A DNA stretch of 12,855 bases from Caldifarciminota bacterium (GTDB lineage: Bacteria > Hydrothermota > UBA3073 > NMUJ01). The DNA lies in assembly GCA_021158725.1 (NCBI GenBank), contig JAGGUB010000029.1, positions 1 to 12,855 on the forward strand, given 5' to 3'. The notes below the pieces were generated by a model. The model ran no database searches, had not been told where the DNA came from, and saw only the letters and a program-made list of their open reading frames with translations. The translations under genes and the position numbers were made by a program. Numbering within the stretch: the first letter of the stretch is position 1; each line of letters starts with the position of its first letter. This document shows positions 1 through 6,384 of this stretch, piece by piece.

Positions 1-448
1 GCTTATCGAATACACACGTGTGTATGCGTGGACATATCTGGGGTTCCTACCGTGGTGGAGGTACGAAGCATATGGGTATCCGCTTGGACATCCATATGGG
101 CCAGATTTTGACGAAATATTTGTAAGTGTCAGCTACAAGCTAAACGAGAACATATCAGCTAATTACAATATATCATACGTACGTAAGGGTGAACCTGATA
201 TCCACACGAATTGGCCAATCAAACCATATGGGGATTGGGATAGGTTCCCACCAGGTAGCGATTTCCTATGGGGGACGATTGAATATCGTACGAAACATGG
301 TATCGGGTTATCCTATGAGCATAAAGATTGGGAGGTTAAACTCAATGCCGGGTTATGGAATATTCGAAACCTATCCCATAAAAATGGAGCTACCCTCAAG
401 ACAACCACCTTCTCCATCTCCCTAACCAAACGCCTTTCCACTTCGTAG
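1..448 (+). CDS. Wzi-like outer-membrane capsule assembly protein, C-terminal part (5' end outside window)
   Basis: The open frame is already running at position 2 (reads LIEYTRVYAWTYLG...), so the start lies upstream of the window; about 148 residues are visible and end at TAG 446-448. The fragment is rich in aromatic residues and alternating strands (YKLNENISANYNISYV, GIGLSYEHKDWEVKLNAGL), as in an outer-membrane beta-barrel. The segment YGYPLGHPYGPDFDE resembles the LGH/GPD signature of capsule-assembly Wzi proteins, which sit in the outer membrane and help attach or organise surface polysaccharide. A polysaccharide export protein follows at 1171, which supports that role. The last strand (FSISLTKRL) is followed only by STS, encoded by repeat copy 1, which also supplies the stop codon; the native tail may have been replaced. 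Another barrel family remains possible because the N-terminal two thirds are missing. Confidence 0.6.
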   Translation, partial: LIEYTRVYAWTYLGFLPWWRYEAYGYPLGHPYGPDFDEIFVSVSYKLNENISANYNISYVRKGEPDIHTNWPIKPYGDWDRFPPGSDFLWGTIEYRTKHGIGLSYEHKDWEVKLNAGLWNIRNLSHKNGATLKTTTFSISLTKRLSTS

Positions 449-454
449 GTGGAA
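436..454 (+). repeat. REP-like palindromic repeat, copy 1
   Basis: The 19-base core TTCCACTTCGTAGGTGGAA is identical to the copies at 1114 and 2440. It folds as TTCCAC/GTGGAA with a T-G wobble closing the loop TCGTA. Here the stem can be extended by CCT 433-435 with AGG 457-459. The stop codon of the Wzi-like gene (446-448) lies in the loop side, and the last A is the first base of the RAYT start codon. Confidence 0.85.
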
Positions 455-1104
455 TGAGGAAGGAACCGCTTGTAACTGGGTACTTGTATCATATCTGCAC
501 AAAAAGTATAGCAGGATATAAGATTTTCAGGTCTGATAAAGACTACTTGAGGATGTTGGAGATGATGAAATACTACACTTATGAAGAACCGCCTATGAAA
601 TTCTCCACATACTATAAGTTGGATAAAGGAAGGCAGTACGAAATATGCCAGGAGCTGCTAAATAAGGGACGTATCGTTGAGATATTGGCCTACTGTATAA
701 TGCCAACCCATATCCATCTGATTTTATCTCAACTAAAAGAGGATGGCATCTCACTATACATGAAGAACCTACTCAATAGCTATACAAGATATTTCAATAC
801 CAAAACCAAAAGGAAAGGCCCCCTATGGCAGGGGAGGTTCAAAAGTGTGCTCATAAAAACGGATGAACAGCTACTACACCTTACGAGATATATCCACCTT
901 AACCCAACATCAGAAGACCTGGTAGAAAAGCCAGAGGATTGGCCTTATTCCTCATATAATGAATATCTGAGAAACAGCGAAGAACCCCTATGTAACTTCT
1001 CTAAATACCTCAATATAGAGCCCAAGACCTATAAGGAATTTGTGGAATCACGTAAAGACTATCAAAAGAGGCTATCAGAGATCAAACACCTACTCCTCGA
1101 ATAA
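454..1104 (+). CDS. REP-associated tyrosine transposase (RAYT; Y1/HUH, IS200-like family)
   Basis: This is a 216-residue single-strand DNA nuclease of the Y1_Tnp/COG1943 type. The HUH metal-binding motif is H86-I-H88 in the typical context YCIMPTHIHLIL. The family block LWQGRFKS is at about 124-131, and RYIHLNP at 145-151 carries Y146, the likely catalytic tyrosine by position relative to E. coli RayT; EDWPYSSY at 161-168 is also family-typical. RAYTs act on REP hairpins, and identical hairpins lie immediately before and after this gene. No TnpB/IscB partner is present, arguing against an IS605 element. The ATG at 454 directly follows hairpin 1 with no well-spaced Shine-Dalgarno site, and the upstream stop codon is 5 bases away, so translation is probably coupled. 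Ten of 12 arginine codons are AGA/AGG, against 1 of 13 in etfB, a sign of transfer. Confidence 0.9.
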   Translation: MRKEPLVTGYLYHICTKSIAGYKIFRSDKDYLRMLEMMKYYTYEEPPMKFSTYYKLDKGRQYEICQELLNKGRIVEILAYCIMPTHIHLILSQLKEDGISLYMKNLLNSYTRYFNTKTKRKGPLWQGRFKSVLIKTDEQLLHLTRYIHLNPTSEDLVEKPEDWPYSSYNEYLRNSEEPLCNFSKYLNIEPKTYKEFVESRKDYQKRLSEIKHLLLE

Positions 1105-1113
1105 CCCCTGCCG

Positions 1114-1132
1114 TTCCACTTCGTAGGTGGAA
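1114..1132 (+). repeat. REP-like palindromic repeat, copy 2
   Basis: Same 19-base core as copy 1, starting 9 bases after the RAYT stop codon. With copy 3 it shares a longer identical stretch (CCG before and AA after, 1111-1134). A lower stem CCC 1106-1108 with GGG 1137-1139, separated by an internal loop, is conserved in form with copy 3. No T-run follows, so it is not a classical intrinsic terminator. Confidence 0.88.
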
Positions 1133-1142
1133 AACTGGGAGG

Positions 1143-1169
1143 TTGACGTTCATGGATTACCCCTAAATT
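1143..1169 (+). promoter_or_regulatory. Putative promoter of the export gene
   Basis: TTGACG (1143-1148) and TAAATT (1164-1169) are spaced by 15 bases, 11 bases downstream of repeat copy 2. The same two hexamers occur before etfB. The -10 box ends only one base before ATG 1171, so transcription would start near the second in-frame ATG (1177), suggesting a leaderless message. Confidence 0.4.
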
Positions 1170-1170
1170 A

Positions 1171-2424
1171 ATGAAAATGTTAGGAATATTGTTACTATTT
1201 TTAGTTAACCAGCTGGGACAAAGTAAGTTATTAAGCGAGGCATCTGAAGTTACTGAGGTCGCACCATCTGAGGAGATGGCGATCCCCTACATTGATCCAC
1301 ATGCTTACTATCTTGGACCAGGTGACAAATTGCTATTAGTGCTTAAGGGGAAGATGAATTTCCTCTACACCCTATACGTGAATCCCAACGGCTTCTGTAT
1401 ATTGAAGTTCGGTAGCATACATGGCACTTATAGCGGGTACTCGTGGATAGATACCGTTTTCGTGTTGGGTAAATCCCTGTATGAGGTATCGCAGGAAATC
1501 GCACATCGTGTATCCAAAGCATTACCAGGTGTAGATGTGAGTGTATTCCTACATCGTGTACGTAATATCAGAGTATATGTTATAGGTGATGTGAAGCATC
1601 CAGGAGAGTATATACTTACGCCACTCCATAGGGTGAGCGATGCAGTAAATCGAGCAACCCCACGTGAGAACGCATCTAAGGCCAATATAAAAGTACTAAG
1701 GAAAACAAACCCTAATCAGGAGATAAAAGTTGACCTTCTCAGGTACGAGGAGACCGGCGACCCTAACTATAACCCCTTCCTAAAGGAAGGTGACGTAATA
1801 ATTGTACCACAAGCAGAGAGATGGGTTAAACTATGGGGCGAAATCTGTACCCCACGTACCTATGGTGCGGTTACAGCACCCGGCCAGCCGAGTGTAAAAA
1901 CTATGATATGCGAGTTGTTGCCGGGTGATAGGATAAGCGATATACTGGAGAGAGAAGGTGGTGTCACACCATGGGCGGACCTCGAAAATGCATATATACT
2001 AAGAGGTGGCCACAAAATAAACGTAGATCTTCGTCGTATAATCCTGTATAGGGATACCACTGCAGACATAAAGTTAGAGCATGGTGATATCATTGTTATC
2101 CCGTCGATACCAAGAAAGGTATGTGTGATAGGTGAAGTTAAAAACCCCGGTAGCTTCGATTATATAACTGGTAGCCGTGCTGAATACTATATAGGGTTAG
2201 CGGGTGGGTTCACCCCACGTGCAGATAGAGGGAAAATACGGGTGAAACGGAGAAATGGCGAAGTGCTAAAGTACACACCCGATCTCGAGGTGGAGCCCGG
2301 CGATATAATCGAAGTACCTCGAGTATTGTTGAAATTCTGGGAGGATTACGTATATCTTACAGCTACCGTTATAGGGATGACAGCAACTTACTTTTGGATC
2401 CAAGAAAAGCTTGGTCAACGTTGA
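1171..2424 (+). CDS. Polysaccharide export protein (Poly_export/SLBB, Wza-like)
   Basis: This 417-residue protein would form the periplasmic/outer-membrane export channel of a capsule or exopolysaccharide system. An N-terminal hydrophobic stretch (about 3-13) looks like a signal peptide, but there is no lipobox cysteine such as Wza has. The Poly_export domain spans about 46-128 (YYLGPGDKL at its start). Three SLBB modules follow, opening with VYVIGDVKHPGEY (135-147), VKLWGEICTPRTYG (219-232) and VCVIGEVKNPGSF (317-329); each ends in a GDII/IxVP strand. A hydrophobic helix at about 393-410 near the C terminus is suited to crossing the outer membrane, as in Wza. No good Shine-Dalgarno site is seen; start may be ATG 1171 or ATG 1177. 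The Wzi-like gene upstream fits the same pathway, with the RAYT module lying between them. No polymerase or tyrosine kinase is in the window. Confidence 0.88.
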   Translation: MKMLGILLLFLVNQLGQSKLLSEASEVTEVAPSEEMAIPYIDPHAYYLGPGDKLLLVLKGKMNFLYTLYVNPNGFCILKFGSIHGTYSGYSWIDTVFVLGKSLYEVSQEIAHRVSKALPGVDVSVFLHRVRNIRVYVIGDVKHPGEYILTPLHRVSDAVNRATPRENASKANIKVLRKTNPNQEIKVDLLRYEETGDPNYNPFLKEGDVIIVPQAERWVKLWGEICTPRTYGAVTAPGQPSVKTMICELLPGDRISDILEREGGVTPWADLENAYILRGGHKINVDLRRIILYRDTTADIKLEHGDIIVIPSIPRKVCVIGEVKNPGSFDYITGSRAEYYIGLAGGFTPRADRGKIRVKRRNGEVLKYTPDLEVEPGDIIEVPRVLLKFWEDYVYLTATVIGMTATYFWIQEKLGQR

Positions 2425-2429
2425 ATTTA

Positions 2430-2795
2430 TCACCCTCCGTTCCACTTCGTAGGTGGAAAATGGGCTTCAAGCTCATCTGCCAACCTATGTAAGCTTTTGA
2501 ACGGTTGTTCACGCATACGTGGTAACATACGCTCTATTTCACGCCAATTCGCCATCAACAACACGGTAACCTCTCCTTTGTAACCTTCTATCACATTCAT
2601 GGGGATCGCCACATCCGCACCTTCACTCAACGCTATCTGTTTCAACACTATTGCTGCAGCTGCAGTTATCCCCTCTATGTATAGGTTTACGTGTTGGCTT
2701 TTGAGCAATAACCGTCCCTTAACCTCATCCGCCACCCGTATGGTGTTGAGTGCAGCCAACACCTCAGCTTGTGAATTCAACTTAGTGAGCTTCAT
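2430..2795 (-). CDS. Stand-alone domain resembling the N-terminal extension of dihydropteroate synthase; tail encoded by repeat copy 3
   Basis: A 121-residue protein from ATG 2795 (a GTG lies one codon earlier). The pattern ITAAAAIVLKQIALSEGADVAIP, then VTVLLMANWREIERML and QPFKSLHRLADELE, matches the N-terminal region found ahead of the TIM barrel in many long bacterial FolP proteins (compare NILKQEML.xGGDAAV, DVLLMGT, QPFGL). The catalytic pterin-binding barrel is absent: the protein stops just after this domain. The last residues, FPPTKWNGG, are the minus-strand translation of the 19-base repeat at 2440-2458 and its flank. It is therefore either a truncated folP remnant whose distal part was lost at the repeat, or a free-standing domain with an unknown job. 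The start overlaps the PriA-like stop codon by one base (TGATG), so it is translationally coupled and last in the operon. The domain match is from memory of the family, not a search. Confidence 0.6.
   Translation of the reverse strand: MKLTKLNSQAEVLAALNTIRVADEVKGRLLLKSQHVNLYIEGITAAAAIVLKQIALSEGADVAIPMNVIEGYKGEVTVLLMANWREIERMLPRMREQPFKSLHRLADELEAHFPPTKWNGG
2440..2458 (+). repeat. REP-like palindromic repeat, copy 3
   Basis: Third identical copy of the 19-base core, in the same orientation, between the convergent export gene (stop at 2424) and the minus-strand DHPS-like gene (stop at 2430). CCC 2433-2435 can pair with GGG 2462-2464 below an internal loop, as in copy 2. It encodes the C-terminal tail of the minus-strand gene. 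No T-run follows on either strand. Confidence 0.88.
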
Positions 2796-4561
2796 CACAC
2801 TATCTCGATAGGATCGACGTCAACTTTCACCTTGAGTTCACGATACATACCCAGTAATACATCATGAAGTGCAGGTGGATACTCGGTTTTGATCAACACA
2901 TGTGCACGCCGTTTACCACGTAAGTTAGGTAGCGGGCAATCCGCAGGCCCCAAAAACCTGATCCCATCAAGCCTATCCACAACCTTATCCAACACACGGC
3001 CAACCGTGGGGCTGGTTTTACGTTCGACCACCACCCTCACCATATGTAGGTGAGGTGGATACCCCAACCCCACACGTCGATGTAGCTCATCTTCATAGAA
3101 CTCCATCATCTTACCCCCACGTAAATACTTGATAACAGGTAACCATGGACGTCGCGTCTGTATCACAATCTCAGCTGGATAGAACCGCACTATGGTCTGT
3201 AATAACCGTTCATACGACCTGAAATTCGGGAACATCAACTGGCTATCCGCATCTATTACCGCGACAAGGTCAACCTTATCGAACTCCACATACCGAAATA
3301 TTGCTTCAGTACCGACAACTATTTGATATTCATGCCACCTACTTGCTTCAGGTTCGGGTGTATCGCTATCTATCTGGATGATCGACACTTCTGGAAATAA
3401 TGCCCTTGCACGCCGTAACACACGTTCGACCCCCAACCTCACATACCGTATGTTTGTACCTTGACAATTTGGGCACACCGTGGGTGCAACCTCCTTGTAT
3501 CCACAGTAATGGCATCTGAGCAGCTTACCTGCTCGATAATAGACCAACCCCACCCCACACGTGGGGCATCGCAATGTATGGCCACAATCCTCACAGATAA
3601 GGTATCGCGAATACCCCCTTAGGTTTATAAATAGTACAACCTTACCACCTCGATGAAGGATATTACCAATCTTACGTTTAAGTTCGGGCGAAAATATCTG
3701 CTTTTTCCGTAGTGTGATAACGTCAATTCTAAGTTCGTCAAATTTGGGTTCATTCACAAGTCTATACTTACCCTTCTTGATGTTGAGGTAGGTTTCAAGT
3801 GATGGGCTACCCGTACCGAGTATCACCTTTATACCTTCGAACATCGCACGCATAATCGCTACATCACGTGCATGATAGTGTGGATGATCCTGCTCTTTAT
3901 AGTGTTTACTATCTTCACGTTCGACGATTATCAACCCCAACTCCCTAAACGGTAAGAATACAGCACTCCTTGTGCCACACACCACACGTAGGTCACCCCT
4001 ACGTAGAGCTAACCATAATCGCTTCTTATCGCTATCACGTAGCTCACTCGTATAGAATGGTACATCTTGTAACATACGATGATCACGATGCTCGGGTACC
4101 AACACCAGCACATCTTTACCTTCTGACAGAGTCCGCTCTATAGCGTGTTTGTAGTAATTCCATCGCACTGTAGGGTCGACCTCCCATAACACATCAACCT
4201 GTGGCCGCACATTCTTGATCTCAAACTCCTTGGCTTTTGGTAACAACCTCGTGATACTCTTGCGTCTTACACTTTGTGGTAACATATGTTCGATAACGTG
4301 GCCAACCTCTGCTACATAGTAATTAGCTACCCATTTAGCGAGCTGAATGAGGTTGTTCTCGATCACCGGCTTACGTGAGATTAACTGCCTAACCTTACGT
4401 AATTTAGTGACTTCTGGAAGATTAGGTTCACGCAAAATATCGATCACCCACCCTATTTTAGTCGTACGCTTAAACGGCACCACTACCATACAGCCGGGTT
4501 TCACAGGTAATTGCGTTTCATACGTGAAATCACCTGCATCAATACCCACTTTTACGTACAT
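2795..4561 (-). CDS. priA: PriA-like primosomal protein N' with degenerate helicase motifs
   Basis: 588 residues from ATG 4561 (a GTG at 4564 adds one); E. coli PriA has about 730. The order is PriA-like: N-terminal 3'-DNA-binding domain (about 1-100), helicase lobe remnants, an intact zinc module with eight cysteines in four CxxC pairs (C324/C327, C333/C336, C351/C354, C364/C367), then the C-terminal domain (RVGLGYPPH at 497-505, LGPADCPLPNLRGKRR at 538-553). In the first lobe the Walker A site (normally GxTGSGKT) reads LWEVDPTVRWN at about 126-136, and the DEEH Walker B box reads VERE at 214-217. The motif VI region, usually QVAGRAGR, is shortened to QTIVRFYP (456-463). ATP binding and unwinding are therefore unlikely, while DNA, SSB or DnaB-loading contacts may persist. 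Actinobacterial PriA is also annotated as lacking helicase activity. The start lies inside the preceding DUF362 gene (23-base overlap). Confidence 0.9.
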   Translation of the reverse strand: MYVKVGIDAGDFTYETQLPVKPGCMVVVPFKRTTKIGWVIDILREPNLPEVTKLRKVRQLISRKPVIENNLIQLAKWVANYYVAEVGHVIEHMLPQSVRRKSITRLLPKAKEFEIKNVRPQVDVLWEVDPTVRWNYYKHAIERTLSEGKDVLVLVPEHRDHRMLQDVPFYTSELRDSDKKRLWLALRRGDLRVVCGTRSAVFLPFRELGLIIVEREDSKHYKEQDHPHYHARDVAIMRAMFEGIKVILGTGSPSLETYLNIKKGKYRLVNEPKFDELRIDVITLRKKQIFSPELKRKIGNILHRGGKVVLFINLRGYSRYLICEDCGHTLRCPTCGVGLVYYRAGKLLRCHYCGYKEVAPTVCPNCQGTNIRYVRLGVERVLRRARALFPEVSIIQIDSDTPEPEASRWHEYQIVVGTEAIFRYVEFDKVDLVAVIDADSQLMFPNFRSYERLLQTIVRFYPAEIVIQTRRPWLPVIKYLRGGKMMEFYEDELHRRVGLGYPPHLHMVRVVVERKTSPTVGRVLDKVVDRLDGIRFLGPADCPLPNLRGKRRAHVLIKTEYPPALHDVLLGMYRELKVKVDVDPIEIV

Positions 4562-5621
4562 CACCCAATGTTATAAGTTCGTAATCCATCGAGCCCAACC
4601 CAATCTCAGCTGCATGCCGTACCTGTATGAGCGGATCGATCTCCGGTCGTAACTTTCGCATCGTGGCCTCATAATCCACCAGCTCATAGCTTGCCATATC
4701 GAGTGCAACCGGATCTTCTGAGACCAACACACCGCGATCGAGTCCCTCAATCTTATCACTCGGAAAGCAATCACACAGTTTCGTTATATTCAACAAGAAC
4801 GTTACATAAAGTACAGGTTTACCCTTAACGGCACCCAACGCATACTCAGCTATCTTACGTTGTGCGTTAGCGGAAGATTCGTTCCAGTTTGTACGGATTG
4901 CACCTTCCGGGCATACTGCTATACATGCGGCACAGCCACTACATTTTTGTTCATCGATAATCGCATGCTCCGTTACTGTGATAGCACCCACACTACACCA
5001 TCTTGCACAGATGCCACACGCTTTACAGCGATCCAGCACCACCCGTGGTGCAAGCGTCGAATGCATGGATAACTTACCACGTCGTGTGGAGCAACCCATA
5101 CCCAGGTTCTTGATCGTAGCACCAAACCCTGTCAACTCATGTCCTGTGAAATGTGTCAACACCAGCATCGCATCACTTTTGACTATACCGGTGGCGATAT
5201 TCACGTAGCTGTAGAATTGGCCATTTATCTCGATATCCACACCTTCATCACCACGTAACCCATCCGCAATTATTATCGGTACCCCGATGGTGTCGAAACC
5301 ATGTTCACGTATGAGGTTAAGGTACATGACTGCATCCATACGTGCACCATGGTATAGGGTTACGGTATCGGTAAGAAAGAACTTTACCCGCTTATCAGCC
5401 CATACACTTAGTATCTCCTTAACCCAATGTGGTTTGATGTGTGTGGTTACACCCTTCTCACCAAAATGTAACTTAACAGCTACAAAATCGCCGCTTCCAT
5501 ACAGGTTGTACCAATTCTCACGTAATAACCTTTTCAATAATGGTATGAAACGCCCCTCCTCAACGTATGGAATATGGTAGACTATGCTCTTTCGAGGAGG
5601 AGCTTCTTGGATGTTAGACAT
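4539..5621 (-). CDS. DUF362 domain protein with two [4Fe-4S] clusters
   Basis: A 360-residue protein from ATG 5621; a TTG at 5636 would add five residues. The DUF362 part carries family-typical stretches: VAVKLHFGEKGVTTHIKPHW, TDTVTLYHGAR, IIADGLRGD and LTHFTGHELTGFGATIKNLG followed by MGCSTRRGK. Within it lies a ferredoxin-like module with two CxxCxxCxxxC sets: C199, C202, C205, C209 and C227, C230, C233, C237. The final part (VLVSEDPVALD) is also characteristic. The biochemical role of this family is unknown; the clusters imply an electron-transfer or redox function in the cytoplasm. It overlaps the end of rpmB by 40 bases and the start of the PriA-like gene by 23, so the genes form one operon with coupled translation. 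Start choice is uncertain because no good Shine-Dalgarno site is visible; residues SIVYHIPY appear to belong to the fold, excluding later starts. Confidence 0.88.
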   Translation of the reverse strand: MSNIQEAPPRKSIVYHIPYVEEGRFIPLLKRLLRENWYNLYGSGDFVAVKLHFGEKGVTTHIKPHWVKEILSVWADKRVKFFLTDTVTLYHGARMDAVMYLNLIREHGFDTIGVPIIIADGLRGDEGVDIEINGQFYSYVNIATGIVKSDAMLVLTHFTGHELTGFGATIKNLGMGCSTRRGKLSMHSTLAPRVVLDRCKACGICARWCSVGAITVTEHAIIDEQKCSGCAACIAVCPEGAIRTNWNESSANAQRKIAEYALGAVKGKPVLYVTFLLNITKLCDCFPSDKIEGLDRGVLVSEDPVALDMASYELVDYEATMRKLRPEIDPLIQVRHAAEIGLGSMDYELITLGDVRKSGY

Positions 5622-5776
5622 CTGGTACAAACCCAAACACGTTTGGGCTTACCGTCGATCTTCAAACGTACCTTCTGTAGATTAGGGTAAAAAATGCGTC
5701 TCGTCACCTTATGTGAATGGCTTATCTGTCTACCCACCTTGTAGGTTTTACCACAGATAGCACAACGTTTCGCCAT
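5582..5776 (-). CDS. rpmB: Large ribosomal subunit protein bL28
   Basis: A 64-residue basic protein with the bL28 pattern: MAKRCAICGK at the start, then ISHSHKVTRRIFYPNLQ, and the C-terminal VWVCTRCLTS. It is the zinc-binding (C+) form: two CxxC pairs, C5/C8 and C50/C53. It is part of the 50S subunit and needed for ribosome assembly. It is the first gene of the minus-strand operon that continues with the DUF362, PriA-like and DHPS-like genes, with a TTGACA box upstream. The 3' end overlaps the next gene by 40 bases. Confidence 0.95.
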   Translation of the reverse strand: MAKRCAICGKTYKVGRQISHSHKVTRRIFYPNLQKVRLKIDGKPKRVWVCTRCLTSKKLLLERA

Positions 5777-5835
5777 ATCAATTAAAAATATAATAGGATG
5801 AAAGTTGTCAACACAACAGCTGCTGTGTATGTTAT
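5777..5835. promoter_or_regulatory. Divergent promoter region rpmB / DUF192 gene
   Basis: On the minus strand TTGACA (complement of 5806-5811) is followed after 15 bases by TATTTT (complement of 5785-5790), placing the start of transcription at or within a few bases of the rpmB ATG. On the plus strand a perfect TATAAT lies at 5789-5794 but has no convincing -35 box. A short dyad ACAGC-T-GCTGT is centred at 5821. Sequence evidence only. Confidence 0.45.
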
Positions 5836-6291
5836 ATGATGCGATACAGGTTTATCGTCATACTACTTGCCATCGTTATCATAGCGGTGAGCTTCATCGT
5901 ATATCGATATCATAGCCGTACCATTACAATCCGTGTGGGTGATACTTACTTGGTCGTTGAAGTAGCTCGTACACCAGAAGCACGACAACTTGGGCTCATG
6001 CACAGGCAGCGGTTACCTGAGGATATGGGTATGTTATTTGTATTCGATACCGTCGGCATCTATACGTTTTGGATGAAGGATACCTACATACCATTATCGA
6101 TAGCATTTATAACCGCCGATGGTAGGATTATCGACATACAGGATATGGAGCCACTTAGCTTGGAATTACACTTCCCCAGCCAACCGATACGGTTCGCTTT
6201 GGAGGTGAACCGCAGCTGGTTCACACGTCACGACGTGAAGATAGGCGATACAGTGTATATATCGGGGATAAGTTTAGGTGTAAGGTTTTAA
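5836..6291 (+). CDS. Membrane-anchored DUF192 (UPF0127) protein
   Basis: A 151-residue protein (ATG 5836; a second ATG follows directly). One hydrophobic segment at about 5-23 would anchor it in the inner membrane with the rest outside. The DUF192 domain (about 37-145) is clear: VVEVARTPEARQLGLMHRQ, GMLFVFD, YTFWMKDTYIPLSIAFI, the G-x-I-x-D-I-Q-D-M-E-P stretch and ALEVN near 121-125, ending KIGDTV. Length and architecture are usual for the family. Its biochemical function is not established. It stands alone between the divergent rpmB operon and etfBA, with 93 bases and a probable promoter separating it from etfB. No clear Shine-Dalgarno site precedes it. Confidence 0.88.
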   Translation: MMRYRFIVILLAIVIIAVSFIVYRYHSRTITIRVGDTYLVVEVARTPEARQLGLMHRQRLPEDMGMLFVFDTVGIYTFWMKDTYIPLSIAFITADGRIIDIQDMEPLSLELHFPSQPIRFALEVNRSWFTRHDVKIGDTVYISGISLGVRF

Positions 6292-6341
6292 GGAATCGCA
6301 TTCGTACCCCAAAGGAAATATCCATGGATTATCGCTATTTC

Positions 6342-6369
6342 TTGACGAGTAGATTGCACTACGTAAATT
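6342..6369 (+). promoter_or_regulatory. Putative promoter of etfBA
   Basis: TTGACG (6342-6347) and TAAATT (6364-6369) with 16-base spacing. Transcription would begin near 6376, leaving a leader of about 9 bases without any Shine-Dalgarno site before ATG 6385. The box pair matches that before the export gene at 1143. Confidence 0.45.
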
Positions 6370-6384
6370 ATCAACTGCAAACAC

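Noticed and set aside
436..1132. IS200/IS605 insertion sequence
   Set aside because: The protein has the RAYT-type length and motifs, no tnpB/iscB is present, and the flanking hairpins recur away from the gene, which fits REP/RAYT better.
1152..1166. Tiny upstream open frame (ATG GAT TAC CCC TAA) before the export gene
   Set aside because: It overlaps the likely promoter and would lie upstream of the expected transcription start.
2440..2458. Intrinsic terminator between the convergent genes
   Set aside because: The hairpin is stable but no T-run follows on either strand, and identical copies lie at places where a terminator makes little sense, such as inside a gene boundary at 436.
436..2458. 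CRISPR array
   Set aside because: Only three palindromic repeats at spacings of hundreds of bases, with genes between them.
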